Positions 53,208 to 61,068 of a stretch of DNA of 64,000 bases are shown here, in pieces; the stretch's first letter is position 1; every line of letters starts with the position of its first letter. The notes beneath the pieces are model-generated. The model did no database searches and was not told where the DNA came from. It was given only the letters and a program-made list of their open reading frames with translations. The DNA comes from DATBSL01 sp963729875 (GTDB taxonomy: Bacteria > Acidobacteriota > Vicinamibacteria > Fen-336), in assembly GCA_963729875.1 (NCBI GenBank), contig CAVSPR010000006.1, forward strand, positions 620,001-684,000. The letters run 5' to 3'. The position numbers were made by a program, and so were the translations under genes.

Positions 53208-54138
53208 GAGGGAGGTGAGGGCCGGGGTGGTGGGCGTGGGCGCCCTCGGCCGGCACCACGCGCGCGTCTGGGCGACCGTTCCCGGGGCTCGGCTCGTGGG
53301 CGTGTTCGACACAGACCCCGCCCGGGCGGCCGCGGTGGCCTCGGAGCACGGCTGCCCGGCCTACGGGGGCCTGGACGCGCTGCTCGCCGAGATCGAGGCC
53401 GTCTCCGTGGCGGTGCCCACGGTGGACCACCACGCCGTCGCCCGCCGGGCGCTCGAGCAGGGCCGGGACGTCCTGCTCGAGAAGCCGATGACGGCCACGC
53501 TGGAGCAGGCCGACGACCTCCTGGCCCTCGCCGCCGCCCGCGGCGCCGTCCTGCAGGTGGGTCACATCGAGCGCTTCAATCCCGCGACCGCCGCCCTCCT
53601 CTCGGCCGGCAAGGGGGCCCGCTTCGTGGAGGTCCACCGCCTCGGCTCCTTCTCGCCCCGCAGCCTCGACGTCGACGTGATCCTCGACCTCATGGTCCAC
53701 GACCTGGACATCGTCCTGTGCCTCGACGGCACGGATCCCGTGAGCATCGAGGCGGTCGGCGTCCCCGTGCTCACGCAGAAGGCCGACATCGCCAACGCGC
53801 GCCTGAAGTTCGCCTCCGGCCTGATCGCCAACCTCACGGCCAGCCGTGTCTCGGTCGAGAAGGTGCGCAAGTTCCGCGTCTTCGCGCCCCAGACCTACGT
53901 CTCGGCCGACTTCACGGCGAGGGAGGCGCAGGTCTATCGCCTGGAGACGGACGAGGCGGGACGACCCCGAATCGCGTCGGCCCGGGACGCCGCCCCCGAC
54001 CGCGAGCCGCTGCGCCTGCAGATCGAGGCCTTCGCGAGGGCCGTCCGGGACCGATCGCAACCGGTCGTCACCGGCCTGGACGGCCGCCGTGCCCTGGCCC
54101 TGGCGCACGCCATCCTCGCCCGAATGGCCGAGGCCTGA
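53200..54138 (+). CDS. Gfo/Idh/MocA family oxidoreductase
   Basis: A 312-residue NAD(P)-dependent oxidoreductase. The Rossmann motif is AGVVGVGALGRHHARVWATV, and the family EKP is in VLLEKPMTATLEQADDLLAL. VLQVGHIERFNPATAALL and LDVDVILDLMVHDLDIVLCL (with the DxxxHDxD catalytic region) follow. This MviM-like enzyme is conserved after lpxI in several lineages. One member of this fold, GnnA, oxidises UDP-GlcNAc for 3-amino lipid A, but no GnnB transaminase is seen here, so I keep the general name. Substrate unknown. Confidence 0.85.
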   Translation: MGEREVRAGVVGVGALGRHHARVWATVPGARLVGVFDTDPARAAAVASEHGCPAYGGLDALLAEIEAVSVAVPTVDHHAVARRALEQGRDVLLEKPMTATLEQADDLLALAAARGAVLQVGHIERFNPATAALLSAGKGARFVEVHRLGSFSPRSLDVDVILDLMVHDLDIVLCLDGTDPVSIEAVGVPVLTQKADIANARLKFASGLIANLTASRVSVEKVRKFRVFAPQTYVSADFTAREAQVYRLETDEAGRPRIASARDAAPDREPLRLQIEAFARAVRDRSQPVVTGLDGRRALALAHAILARMAEA

Positions 54139-54200
54139 CGGAAATCCCTCGACCGGTCGTAGGGGCGGCAGCTCCAAGTGCAACATCTTGTGTGGATTAC

Positions 54201-54230
54201 TTGATTCATTGCCATGGGGCGTGCTAGCTT
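54201..54230 (+). promoter_or_regulatory. Candidate promoter of the tonB operon
   Basis: TTGATT (54201-54206) and an extended -10 TGCTAGCTT (hexamer 54225-54230), 18 apart. Transcript start near 54237; AGGAGAGGG lies at about 54240. This is the most A+T-rich stretch in the neighbourhood. Confidence 0.5.
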
Positions 54231-54264
54231 GAGGGTTTAGGAGAGGGAAAGCGCGGGACCCAGG

Positions 54265-55239
54265 GTGCATCGATTCGACCAACGCCAGGGCTTCCTCGTA
54301 TCGGCCCTCCTGCACCTGACCCTGCTCATGGTCCTGCTCGCCCATCCGCCATCGTCCCGCAAGCCGGACGAGATCGACCTCAGTGCGCTGGAACGCAAGG
54401 ACTTGGTGTTCCTTCCACCTGCGGCCGTCCTGAGGCAGCTGGTCCCCACGCCCCCCCCGGGGGCGCGGCCCCGGCCCATACCGGCCCCCGCCCCGCCCCC
54501 GCAGGAGGCCCAGCCCAGGCCCCAGGCCAAGGACCGGATCAGCGTGGGCCCGCCGAGCGATCTCCGGTCCAAGGGGCCGATGATCCTTCGGCGCGACGAC
54601 GACCTGACCAAGGTCCCGAAGGGGCAGATGACGCCGTCGTCGCCCGCAGCGCCGACTCCTCCTCCTGCCGCGGCGACCCCTGCTCCGCCGGCCGAGGTCG
54701 CCCAGAAGGGCGGGGGGGCGCCGGAGGTGCCGGGGCGCGAAGGCCTTCGGATTCCGCCGGGCCTCCTTGGCGGCACGACGGCCCAGGGAGACGAGGGCCG
54801 GCGGGCTCGCCCCGGGGCGCTCGGACCCTCCATTGCCGGCGCCGTCGACGGCGTCGCTCGCCGGATCGAGCGGGACGCTCAGATGGGGCTGCCCACGGGG
54901 ACCGGGCAGAACCAGGCCGGTCTGTACTTCGACCCCCAGGGGGCGGATTTCACCCTCTGGATCAACACGTTCAAGAACGAGGTGTATCGCAACTGGATCG
55001 TTCCGCAGGCGGCCCTGTTCGGCTTCCGGGGCCACGTCGACTTCGAGTTCACCGTCGAGAGGAACGGATCGGTGTCGGCGCTGCGGATGCTGAAGTCGTC
55101 GGGCACCACGTCGCTCGACCGGGCCGCGCAGAACGCGCTGACCGGCTCGCGCTTCATGCCCCTGCCCGACGACTACGGCCCGCCGCGCGTGACGATGCAG
55201 GTCACCTTCTTCTATAACGAGGCGCCGCAGGGTTCGTGA
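54265..55239 (+). CDS. tonB: TonB-family energy transducer
   Basis: A 324-residue TonB-like protein. One N-terminal membrane helix (FLVSALLHLTLLMVLLAHPP), a long Pro/Ala/Gln-rich periplasmic spacer (residues about 50-200) and a C-terminal TonB domain with IERDAQMGLPTG, VYRNWIVPQAALFGFRGHVD, FEFTVERNGSVSALRMLKSS, SLDRAAQNALTGSRFMPLPD and VTMQVTFFYNEA. TonB couples the proton motive force to outer membrane transporters. No exbB/exbD is in the window. GTG 54265 fits the promoter; the stop overlaps the next gene. Confidence 0.85.
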   Translation: MHRFDQRQGFLVSALLHLTLLMVLLAHPPSSRKPDEIDLSALERKDLVFLPPAAVLRQLVPTPPPGARPRPIPAPAPPPQEAQPRPQAKDRISVGPPSDLRSKGPMILRRDDDLTKVPKGQMTPSSPAAPTPPPAAATPAPPAEVAQKGGGAPEVPGREGLRIPPGLLGGTTAQGDEGRRARPGALGPSIAGAVDGVARRIERDAQMGLPTGTGQNQAGLYFDPQGADFTLWINTFKNEVYRNWIVPQAALFGFRGHVDFEFTVERNGSVSALRMLKSSGTTSLDRAAQNALTGSRFMPLPDDYGPPRVTMQVTFFYNEAPQGS

Positions 55240-57047
55240 CCCGCAAGCGCGTCGCAAAACACCCCGGTGCGGCCTGGGTCGCGGCGGTCGTCGGGGCCTG
55301 GCTCGTGGCCGTCGCCTGCCGCACCATGCAGGGCGGCGTGGCGGCCGCCTCGACGACGGCCGCTTCGGTCGCCGAGCCCGCCGCGGACGTCCCGGCGCCC
55401 GCGATCCGCGTGGGCATCCTGCCGGACGTCGAGCGCGTCTGGATCGGCGCCGCCTCCGACGTCGTCGTGCGGGGCCGGGCACCGGGCGAGTCGACCGTGC
55501 TCGTGCGCCGCCTGCCGCGGGCGACCTTCCGCCCCGCGGGTCCGGGGCGGCTGCGCCTGCTGGAGTCGGGCGAGGAGCTGGAGCTCGCCACGGTCCGCCC
55601 CTCGGACGGGGGCGACATGCTGCAGGCGGACGGCACGCCGTACCGGGGACTCCTCGAGGTGCGCCCCGCCCTGGAAGGGCACCTCACGGTCGTCAACGTG
55701 GTGAACCTGGAGGACTACCTCAGGGGCGTGGTGCCCAACGAGCTCGCTCCCCGGGCTTTCCCCCAGATCGAGGCCCTCAAGGCCCAGGCGGTGGCGGCAC
55801 GGACCTACGCCCTCGCGCACCTCGGGGACTACTCCGCGAAGGGGTACGACGTCTGCGCCTCCGCCGCCTGCCAGGTCTACCGCGGCCGGGCCTCCGAGCA
55901 CCCGCTGACCGACCGGGCCGTCGCGCAGACGCGAGACGTCGTGGCCACGTGGCGGGGGCGGCCCATCAACGCCTACTACACGTCCACCTGCGGCGGGCAC
56001 ACGGAGGAGGGAAAGGCGATCTTCGAGGACAACGCCCCCTACCTGCGGGGCGTGGCCTGTCCGGCCGAGGGCGCCTCGCGCCACGCGGTGCGGACGACCT
56101 CGGCGCCGCACGCCGCCCTCGCGGGCCGGCCCGACGCGGCGCGCAACGTCGCCCTCCTGGAGGCCCTCGGGGTCGTCGACCCCGGAGAAGGCGACCCGGC
56201 CTGGCTACAGGGTGCCCCGTCGGACGCGGAGGTCCGGGCGTGGAGCGACCGCCTCCAGGCCGCCCTGCAGCTGCCGGAGGGCGCCACCCACCCGTGGCCG
56301 GGCGGCGACGCGGCCCTCACCCGCGCCGAGGCCCTGGCGGTCCTCGTCGGGTTCGCCGAGAAGGCCGGCATCCCCGGGCTCGCCGAGGGAGAGATCGCCG
56401 GCCTCGGGGAGGGGCAGCTGAGCGTCCTCCACGGCGAGGGCGCCGACCGCCACCCGGTCGACCCCGCCGTGCGCCTGATCCGCGACGTCGGCGGCACCCA
56501 CGAGGCGACCGCGGAGCTCCCGCTCTCGGTGGGCGAACGCGTCGTCTACGTCGAGCGGGGCGGGAGGATCGTATACCTCGAGGCCGAGCAGGCGCCCCCG
56601 GGTTCGGCGGCCGACCGTGCCCGGAGCCACTACAACTGGGAGGTGCGCCTCACCCCGGCGGACGTGGCGAGGACGCTCGCCCGGTACGGGGTCGTGGGCC
56701 GGGTGAAGGACATCGTGCCGAAGCGGCTCGGCGTTTCGGGCCGCGTCGTCGATCTCGACGTCGTCGGCTCCGAGGGCGAGCTCGAGCTCAAGGGGCTGAG
56801 GGTGCGCCTGGGCCTGGGGCTGCGTGAGAACCTGTTCGTGGTCGCTCGCGAGAGAGGCCCCCGGGGCGAGGTGGATCGCTTCGTCATCACCGGGAAGGGC
56901 TGGGGCCACGGCGTGGGGCTGTGCCAGGTCGGAGCGTTCGGGATGGCCCAGGCCGGCTCCACCTTCGAGGAGATCCTGAAGCACTACTACACGGGGATCA
57001 AGGTCGGTGTCCCCGGGGCGGCCGCGGCGGCGGTCGGTCGTCCCTGA
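55236..57047 (+). CDS. SpoIID/LytB-domain protein with internal insert
   Basis: 603 residues. The N terminus (AAVVGAWLVAVACRTM) ends in a lipobox-like VAVAC, so lipidation is likely. The SpoIID domain has VNLEDYLRGVVPNELAPRAF with the catalytic-type Glu, QIEALKAQAVAARTYALAHL, YTSTCGGHTEEGKAIFED and GWGHGVGLCQVGAFGMAQAG near the end. Between the two halves lies about 230 residues not usual in SpoIID, including HPWPGGDAALTRAEALAVLV, which looks like a single SLH-type repeat. SpoIID degrades glycan strands lacking stem peptides. The host need not sporulate; such proteins occur widely. Start GTG in GTGA. Confidence 0.82.
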   Translation: MTRKRVAKHPGAAWVAAVVGAWLVAVACRTMQGGVAAASTTAASVAEPAADVPAPAIRVGILPDVERVWIGAASDVVVRGRAPGESTVLVRRLPRATFRPAGPGRLRLLESGEELELATVRPSDGGDMLQADGTPYRGLLEVRPALEGHLTVVNVVNLEDYLRGVVPNELAPRAFPQIEALKAQAVAARTYALAHLGDYSAKGYDVCASAACQVYRGRASEHPLTDRAVAQTRDVVATWRGRPINAYYTSTCGGHTEEGKAIFEDNAPYLRGVACPAEGASRHAVRTTSAPHAALAGRPDAARNVALLEALGVVDPGEGDPAWLQGAPSDAEVRAWSDRLQAALQLPEGATHPWPGGDAALTRAEALAVLVGFAEKAGIPGLAEGEIAGLGEGQLSVLHGEGADRHPVDPAVRLIRDVGGTHEATAELPLSVGERVVYVERGGRIVYLEAEQAPPGSAADRARSHYNWEVRLTPADVARTLARYGVVGRVKDIVPKRLGVSGRVVDLDVVGSEGELELKGLRVRLGLGLRENLFVVARERGPRGEVDRFVITGKGWGHGVGLCQVGAFGMAQAGSTFEEILKHYYTGIKVGVPGAAAAAVGRP

Positions 57048-57061
57048 GCGAACGGCGTTCT

Positions 57062-57091
57062 TTGACACCCGACCAGGCAGCCTCCTAGAAT
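57062..57091 (+). promoter_or_regulatory. Sigma-70-type promoter of the DUF4388 gene
   Basis: TTGACA (57062-57067) and TAGAAT (57086-57091), 18 apart, the same two hexamers as at ilvE. Transcript start near 57098, 18 bases before the ATG, with no obvious ribosome-binding site. Confidence 0.65.
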
Positions 57092-57115
57092 CCCCCAGCG
57101 TCGTCCGCCACGCCC

Positions 57116-58237
57116 ATGAGCTCTCCCGCGTCGAACAAGCGCCTCGAGCCGTTCGCCGTGCCCGGCGGCCTGCGGGGCACGCTCGCGCGGATGCCCCTGC
57201 CCGAGCTGCTTCGCGAGCTGCAGGCGGTCGAGTCCACCGGCATCCTCTCCCTCACCGCGGGCGGCGCACGCAAGGCCCTATACATGCGGGCGGGACGGGT
57301 CGTCTTCGCCACGAGCAACCTCCCGAGCGACCGCCTCGGCGAGGTCCTGCTGCGCGAGGGGAAGATCACCCGGGACGAGAACGAGTCCTCGGTGCGGGCG
57401 CTCGCCCACGGGCGGCGGCAGGGCCGCGTCCTCGTGGAGACCGGGGCCCTCTCCCCGGACGAGCTGTGGTGGGCGGTGCAGACCCAGGTGCGGGAGATCG
57501 TCTTCAGCGTGTTCCAGTGGGACGAGGGGCAGTTCCACTTCGAGGAGTCGGTGCTCCCGGAGAAGGAGAAGATCACCGTCGACCTCGACGTGACGGCGCT
57601 CGTGCTCGAGGGCCTCCGTCGGATGGACCCCGCCGCCGTGCGCGGACGACAGCCCGACGGATACCTCGTCCTCGAGAAGGGCGACACGCCGGCCGGGGAC
57701 CGGCTGCACTCCTGGGAGCAGCACGTCCTTTCCCTCGTGGACGGGGAGAGGAGCGTCGTCGAGCTGTGCCACGAGAGCGATGCGGGCGAGGGCCAGACCC
57801 TGAAGGCCCTCTACGCCTTCCTGTGCACGGGCATCGTCCGTGCCCGCGGCCGGAAGGTCCGCGCCCTCGACCAGGACTTCGTCCCCGAGGACAGCGCCCT
57901 CGCCCTGCTCGACTCCTTCAACCGGATGTACCGGCACGTCCTCGCCTACATGGTGAAGGAGGTCGGGCCCATCGCCGAGAACGTCCTCGCGAAGTACCTG
58001 AACACGGTGCGCGAGTCGCGCCCCGAGGTCCTCCAGGGCGTGCCGCTGCGCAAGGACGGCTCGCTCGACGAGGCGGTGGTGGAGCGCAACCTCGGCCGCC
58101 TGAGCGAGGAGCGGAGGCGGATCGCTCTCGTGGACGCGCTCAACGAGCTGCTCTACGCGGAGCTGCTGGCCGTGAAGCGGACGCTCGGCGCCGACCACGA
58201 GAGCGCCATCGTCCGCGAGCTCCGCCCGCCGCGGTGA
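57116..58237 (+). CDS. DUF4388 (PATAN-type) domain protein
   Basis: A 373-residue soluble protein. The N-terminal 150 residues have the DUF4388 pattern: GTLARMPLPELLRELQAVES, TGILSLTAGGARKALYMRAG, VVFATSNLPSDRLGEVLLRE and a second half LVETGALSPDELWWAVQTQV. FSVFQWDEGQFHFEESVL is the typical end of this module. The rest contains helical segments with no match I can name (LVDGERSVVELCHESDAGEG, RMYRHVLAYMVKEVGPIAEN). DUF4388 is often linked to signalling and gliding or type IV pilus regulation, but its role here is open. It runs into a 31-residue ORF via GTGA. Confidence 0.75.
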   Translation: MSSPASNKRLEPFAVPGGLRGTLARMPLPELLRELQAVESTGILSLTAGGARKALYMRAGRVVFATSNLPSDRLGEVLLREGKITRDENESSVRALAHGRRQGRVLVETGALSPDELWWAVQTQVREIVFSVFQWDEGQFHFEESVLPEKEKITVDLDVTALVLEGLRRMDPAAVRGRQPDGYLVLEKGDTPAGDRLHSWEQHVLSLVDGERSVVELCHESDAGEGQTLKALYAFLCTGIVRARGRKVRALDQDFVPEDSALALLDSFNRMYRHVLAYMVKEVGPIAENVLAKYLNTVRESRPEVLQGVPLRKDGSLDEAVVERNLGRLSEERRRIALVDALNELLYAELLAVKRTLGADHESAIVRELRPPR

Positions 58238-58329
58238 GCGCGCCGACTCCGCAGCAGGTCCGCGGGGCGGCGCTCCTGCTGGGGGCGCTCCTCCTGCTGG
58301 TCCTCTGGCGGCTGTGGCCCCTCCTCTAG
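58234..58329 (+). CDS. 31-residue single-helix membrane peptide
   Basis: GTG 58234 (in GTGA with the DUF4388 stop) to TAG 58327-58329. After a polar SAPTPQQVRGA the peptide is one hydrophobic stretch (LLLGALLLLVLWRLWPLL). It overlaps the start of miaA by 16 bases. The coupling on both sides, start/stop overlap and clean hydrophobic helix make it more likely than chance. No homologue known to me. Confidence 0.4.
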   Translation: MSAPTPQQVRGAALLLGALLLLVLWRLWPLL

Positions 58330-59261
58330 TCGCGATCGTCGGGCCGACCGCCTCGGGCAAGAGCGCCCTCGCCCTGAGGCTCGCTCGCGAGCGCTCGGGC
58401 GAGATCGTCTCCTGCGACAGCCTGCAGGTCTATCGCGGCCTCGACGTGGGCAGCGCCAAGGCCTCGCCCACGGAGAGGGCCGAGGTCCCGCACCACCTCC
58501 TGGACGTGGTCGACCCCGACCAGGCGTTCTCGGCCGCCGAGTACGCGCGGCTCGCCCGGGCCGCCCTCCGGGACGTCGCCTCGCGGGGCCGCCTCCCGGT
58601 CGTGGCCGGCGGGACCGGCCTCTACCTGCGCGCGCTCCTGCAGGGCCTCTTCGAGGGCCCCTCGCGAGACGAGGCCCTGCGCCGTCGTCTCGAGGCGATG
58701 GGCGAGCGGTTCGGGGACGCCCGCCTCCATCGGCGGCTCGCGCACGTCGACCCCGAGGCGGCGGGGCGGATCCGGCCGCGGGACCGCGTGCGCGTCGTGC
58801 GGGCCCTCGAGGTGTTCTGCTCGACGGGTCGGCCCATCTCGCGCCAGCAGCGGGAGGGGGCCCTGCCCCTCACGGGGTTCCGGCCGCTCGTCGTGGGCCT
58901 CGACCCCGCCCGCGAGGCCCTGCGCTGCGCGGTTCAGGCACGGACGAAGCGGATGCTGCAGGAGGGCCTGCTCGACGAGGTCCGGGGCCTGCTGAACCGC
59001 GGCTTCGGCCCGGATCTGCGGCCGCTCCAGGCCATCGGCTACCGTCAGGCGGTCGCCGTCGTCCAGGGACGGCTGAAGGCGGCCGACGCGGAGGTGTCGA
59101 TCGTGACCGACACCATGCGCTTCGCCAAGCGGCAGATGACCTGGTTCCGTCACCAGGCCCAGGTCCTGTGGTTTCGCGAGGCCGAAGAGGCCCGCCGGAC
59201 CGTGCTCGCCTGGCTCGACGATCCCGCCGCGCGGGCCGCGCGGGCTAACTCCTTGACCTGA
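58314..59261 (+). CDS. miaA: tRNA dimethylallyltransferase
   Basis: A 315-residue MiaA that adds the isopentenyl group to A37 of tRNAs decoding UNN codons. Signatures: VAIVGPTASGKSALALRLAR (P-loop), EIVSCDSLQVYRGLDVGSAK, HHLLDVVDPDQAFSAAEYAR, VVAGGTGLYLRALLQGLFEG, RIRPRDRVRVVRALEV and LQAIGYRQAVAVVQGRLKAA. KRQMTWFRHQAQVLWF is the C-terminal motif. Start GTG 58314, inside the preceding small ORF. Complete. Confidence 0.94.
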   Translation: MAPPLVAIVGPTASGKSALALRLARERSGEIVSCDSLQVYRGLDVGSAKASPTERAEVPHHLLDVVDPDQAFSAAEYARLARAALRDVASRGRLPVVAGGTGLYLRALLQGLFEGPSRDEALRRRLEAMGERFGDARLHRRLAHVDPEAAGRIRPRDRVRVVRALEVFCSTGRPISRQQREGALPLTGFRPLVVGLDPAREALRCAVQARTKRMLQEGLLDEVRGLLNRGFGPDLRPLQAIGYRQAVAVVQGRLKAADAEVSIVTDTMRFAKRQMTWFRHQAQVLWFREAEEARRTVLAWLDDPAARAARANSLT

Positions 59262-59280
59262 AGGCCGAAATCGGTAGAAT
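59253..59280 (+). promoter_or_regulatory. Promoter of the yceD-rpmF-plsX operon
   Basis: TTGACC (59253-59258, overlapping the miaA end) and TAGAAT (59275-59280), 16 apart. Predicted start near 59287, close to a TTG at 59289 and 17 bases before ATG 59304. No ribosome-binding site. Confidence 0.6.
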
Positions 59281-59303
59281 TTGTAAGTTTGCGGCCAACC
59301 CCG

Positions 59304-59855
59304 ATGCTCCTCATCGACATACCCAAGATTCCGCCGGAGGGTCTCGACCTCGACGAGGCCCTCGAGCCCGCCGCCCTCCACCTCGAGGGCGACCCGGAGC
59401 TCGTCCTCCTCCCGGGAGGACGCCTCGCGGGCCATGTCGAGCTCGTGGACGGCTCGACCGTCCACGTCCGGGGCCGGCTGGAGGGCTCGACGGAGGTCGA
59501 GTGCTCCCGCTGCCTCGAGCGATTCCCCGTGGCGCTGAGCCAGGAGCTGGACCTCTTCTACCTCCCCCAGGCCAAGGGCGAGCCCGAGGCGCAGGAGGAC
59601 GAAGTCGAGCTCAGCGACCGCGACGTCGTCGTCGGCACCTACGCCGGCGACCATCTGGACCTCGGCGAGGTCGTGAGGGAGCAGGTCCTCCTCGCCCTGC
59701 CCCTGAAGCCCCTGTGCCGCGAGGACTGCCTGGGGCTTTGCCCCCACTGCGGCAAGAGCCGTAACTCCGGCCCCTGCGGCTGCCCGCCGGACGAGGAGCC
59801 AGGCGACTCCCGGCTCGATCCCCTTCGCAAGCTGTTCGACAAGAACCGTCGTTAG
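59304..59855 (+). CDS. yceD: YceD family protein (DUF177)
   Basis: A 183-residue protein typically encoded before rpmF and plsX and linked to 23S rRNA or ribosome assembly. Markers: VHVRGRLEGSTEVECSRCLE (CxxC), FYLPQAKGEPEAQEDEVELS, LDLGEVVREQVLLALPLKPL and CREDCLGLCPHCGKSRN with four Cys. The first CxxC and last Cys cluster probably bind zinc. ATG 59304 is preferred; a TTG 15 bases upstream is in frame. Confidence 0.85.
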   Translation: MLLIDIPKIPPEGLDLDEALEPAALHLEGDPELVLLPGGRLAGHVELVDGSTVHVRGRLEGSTEVECSRCLERFPVALSQELDLFYLPQAKGEPEAQEDEVELSDRDVVVGTYAGDHLDLGEVVREQVLLALPLKPLCREDCLGLCPHCGKSRNSGPCGCPPDEEPGDSRLDPLRKLFDKNRR

Positions 59856-59863
59856 GAGCACCG

Positions 59864-60046
59864 ATGCCCAATCCCAAGCGCCGTCACTCGAAGGCCCGTC
59901 GCGACCGCCGCCGGGCCCACGACCACCTGCAGACCCCCGGCCTGAGCGTCTGCCCGAACTGCCACGAGCCCAAGCTGCCGCACCGCGTCTGTCCGCGCTG
60001 CGGCCACTACAAGGGGAAGGCCGTGGCCGGGGGCGAGGAGGCCTAG
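59864..60046 (+). CDS. rpmF: 50S ribosomal protein L32
   Basis: 60 residues: MPNPKRRHSKARRDRRRAHD, then CPNCHEPKLPHRVCPRCGHY with two CxxC zinc pairs. TAGGAGCACC is the ribosome-binding site. Eight bases after yceD. Confidence 0.96.
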   Translation: MPNPKRRHSKARRDRRRAHDHLQTPGLSVCPNCHEPKLPHRVCPRCGHYKGKAVAGGEEA

Positions 60047-60048
60047 CC

Positions 60049-61068
60049 GTGGCGCAGCCCCGGGTGGCCGTGGACGCCATGGGTGGCGACCACGGTCCCG
60101 CGGTGGTGGCGGAGGGGGCGGTGCTGGCGAGCCGCGAGCACGGCGTCGCGGTGTCCCTCGTCGGGCCGGCGGCGCTCCTTCAGGGGGAGCTCGCCCGGCT
60201 CGGGGCCGCGTCGGCGGTCGAGGTCGTGGAGGCCCCCGAGGCCGTCGCGATGGGCGAGAAGGTCAGCCTGTCCACCCTCAAGAGGCGGTCCTCCATCCAG
60301 GTCGCCCTCGAGAGGGTCCGCGACGGCCGGGCCGACGCCTTCTTCTCCGCCGGGAACACCGCGGCCTGCTGGACGATCGCCAAGATGGTCCTCGGCAGCC
60401 TCCCGGAGGTGGACCGGCCGGCCCTCGCCGCGGTCGTGCCCAACCGGGGGGGCCGGACCGTGCTCCTCGACGTGGGCGCCAACGCGCAGTGCAAGGCCCG
60501 GCACCTCGAGGAGTTCGCGATCATGGGCAACGCCTACGCCCGCGGCGTCCTGCACATCACGCACCCCCGCGTGGGGCTCATGAGCCTCGGCGAAGAGGAG
60601 ACGAAGGGCAGCGAGCTCGTCCGCGACGTGCACGAGGTGCTCAAGGCCTCCTCGCTCAACTTCGTCGGCAACGTCGAGGGGCACGACCTCTTCACCGGCA
60701 AGGTGGACGTGATCGTGATGGACGGCTTCACCGGCAACGTGGTGCTCAAGGCCTGCGAGACGCTCGCCGGCTTCGTGATGGACCTCATCGGCGAGGAGGT
60801 CGGGCGGAACCTGCGCGCTCAGGCGGGGGCGTACCTGCTCAAGCCCGCCTTCCGCGCCGCCCTGCGCCGCAGCGACGCCAGCGAGGTCGGGGGGGCGCCT
60901 CTGCTCGGCGTGAAGGGGTGCTGCGTCATCGGCCACGGCCGGTCGTCGGCCCGGTCGGTGAAGCACGGCATCCGCGCCGCCGCCGAGTTCCACACGAGCG
61001 GGGTGAACGGCGCCATCGAGGCCGAGCTGCGGGCGCTCGGATCGCGCAAGGAAGCGGCGAGCGCATGA
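60049..61068 (+). CDS. plsX: Phosphate acyltransferase PlsX
   Basis: A 339-residue enzyme that makes acyl-phosphate from acyl-ACP for phospholipid synthesis. VAVDAMGGDHGPAVVAEGAV at the N terminus, ADAFFSAGNTAACWTIAKMV, LLDVGANAQCKARHLEEFAI, VGLMSLGEEETKGSELVRDV and VIVMDGFTGNVVLKACETLA are the family blocks. GTG 60049 is two bases after the rpmF stop. The yceD-rpmF-plsX-fab order is widely conserved. Confidence 0.95.
   Translation: MAQPRVAVDAMGGDHGPAVVAEGAVLASREHGVAVSLVGPAALLQGELARLGAASAVEVVEAPEAVAMGEKVSLSTLKRRSSIQVALERVRDGRADAFFSAGNTAACWTIAKMVLGSLPEVDRPALAAVVPNRGGRTVLLDVGANAQCKARHLEEFAIMGNAYARGVLHITHPRVGLMSLGEEETKGSELVRDVHEVLKASSLNFVGNVEGHDLFTGKVDVIVMDGFTGNVVLKACETLAGFVMDLIGEEVGRNLRAQAGAYLLKPAFRAALRRSDASEVGGAPLLGVKGCCVIGHGRSSARSVKHGIRAAAEFHTSGVNGAIEAELRALGSRKEAASA

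Noticed and set aside
51000..53218. Continuation of the Skp frame for about 730 codons
   Set aside because: It lies in the wrong frame over the conserved fabZ-lpxA and lpxI genes and is Arg/Pro-rich. A one-base error near 50988 explains it.
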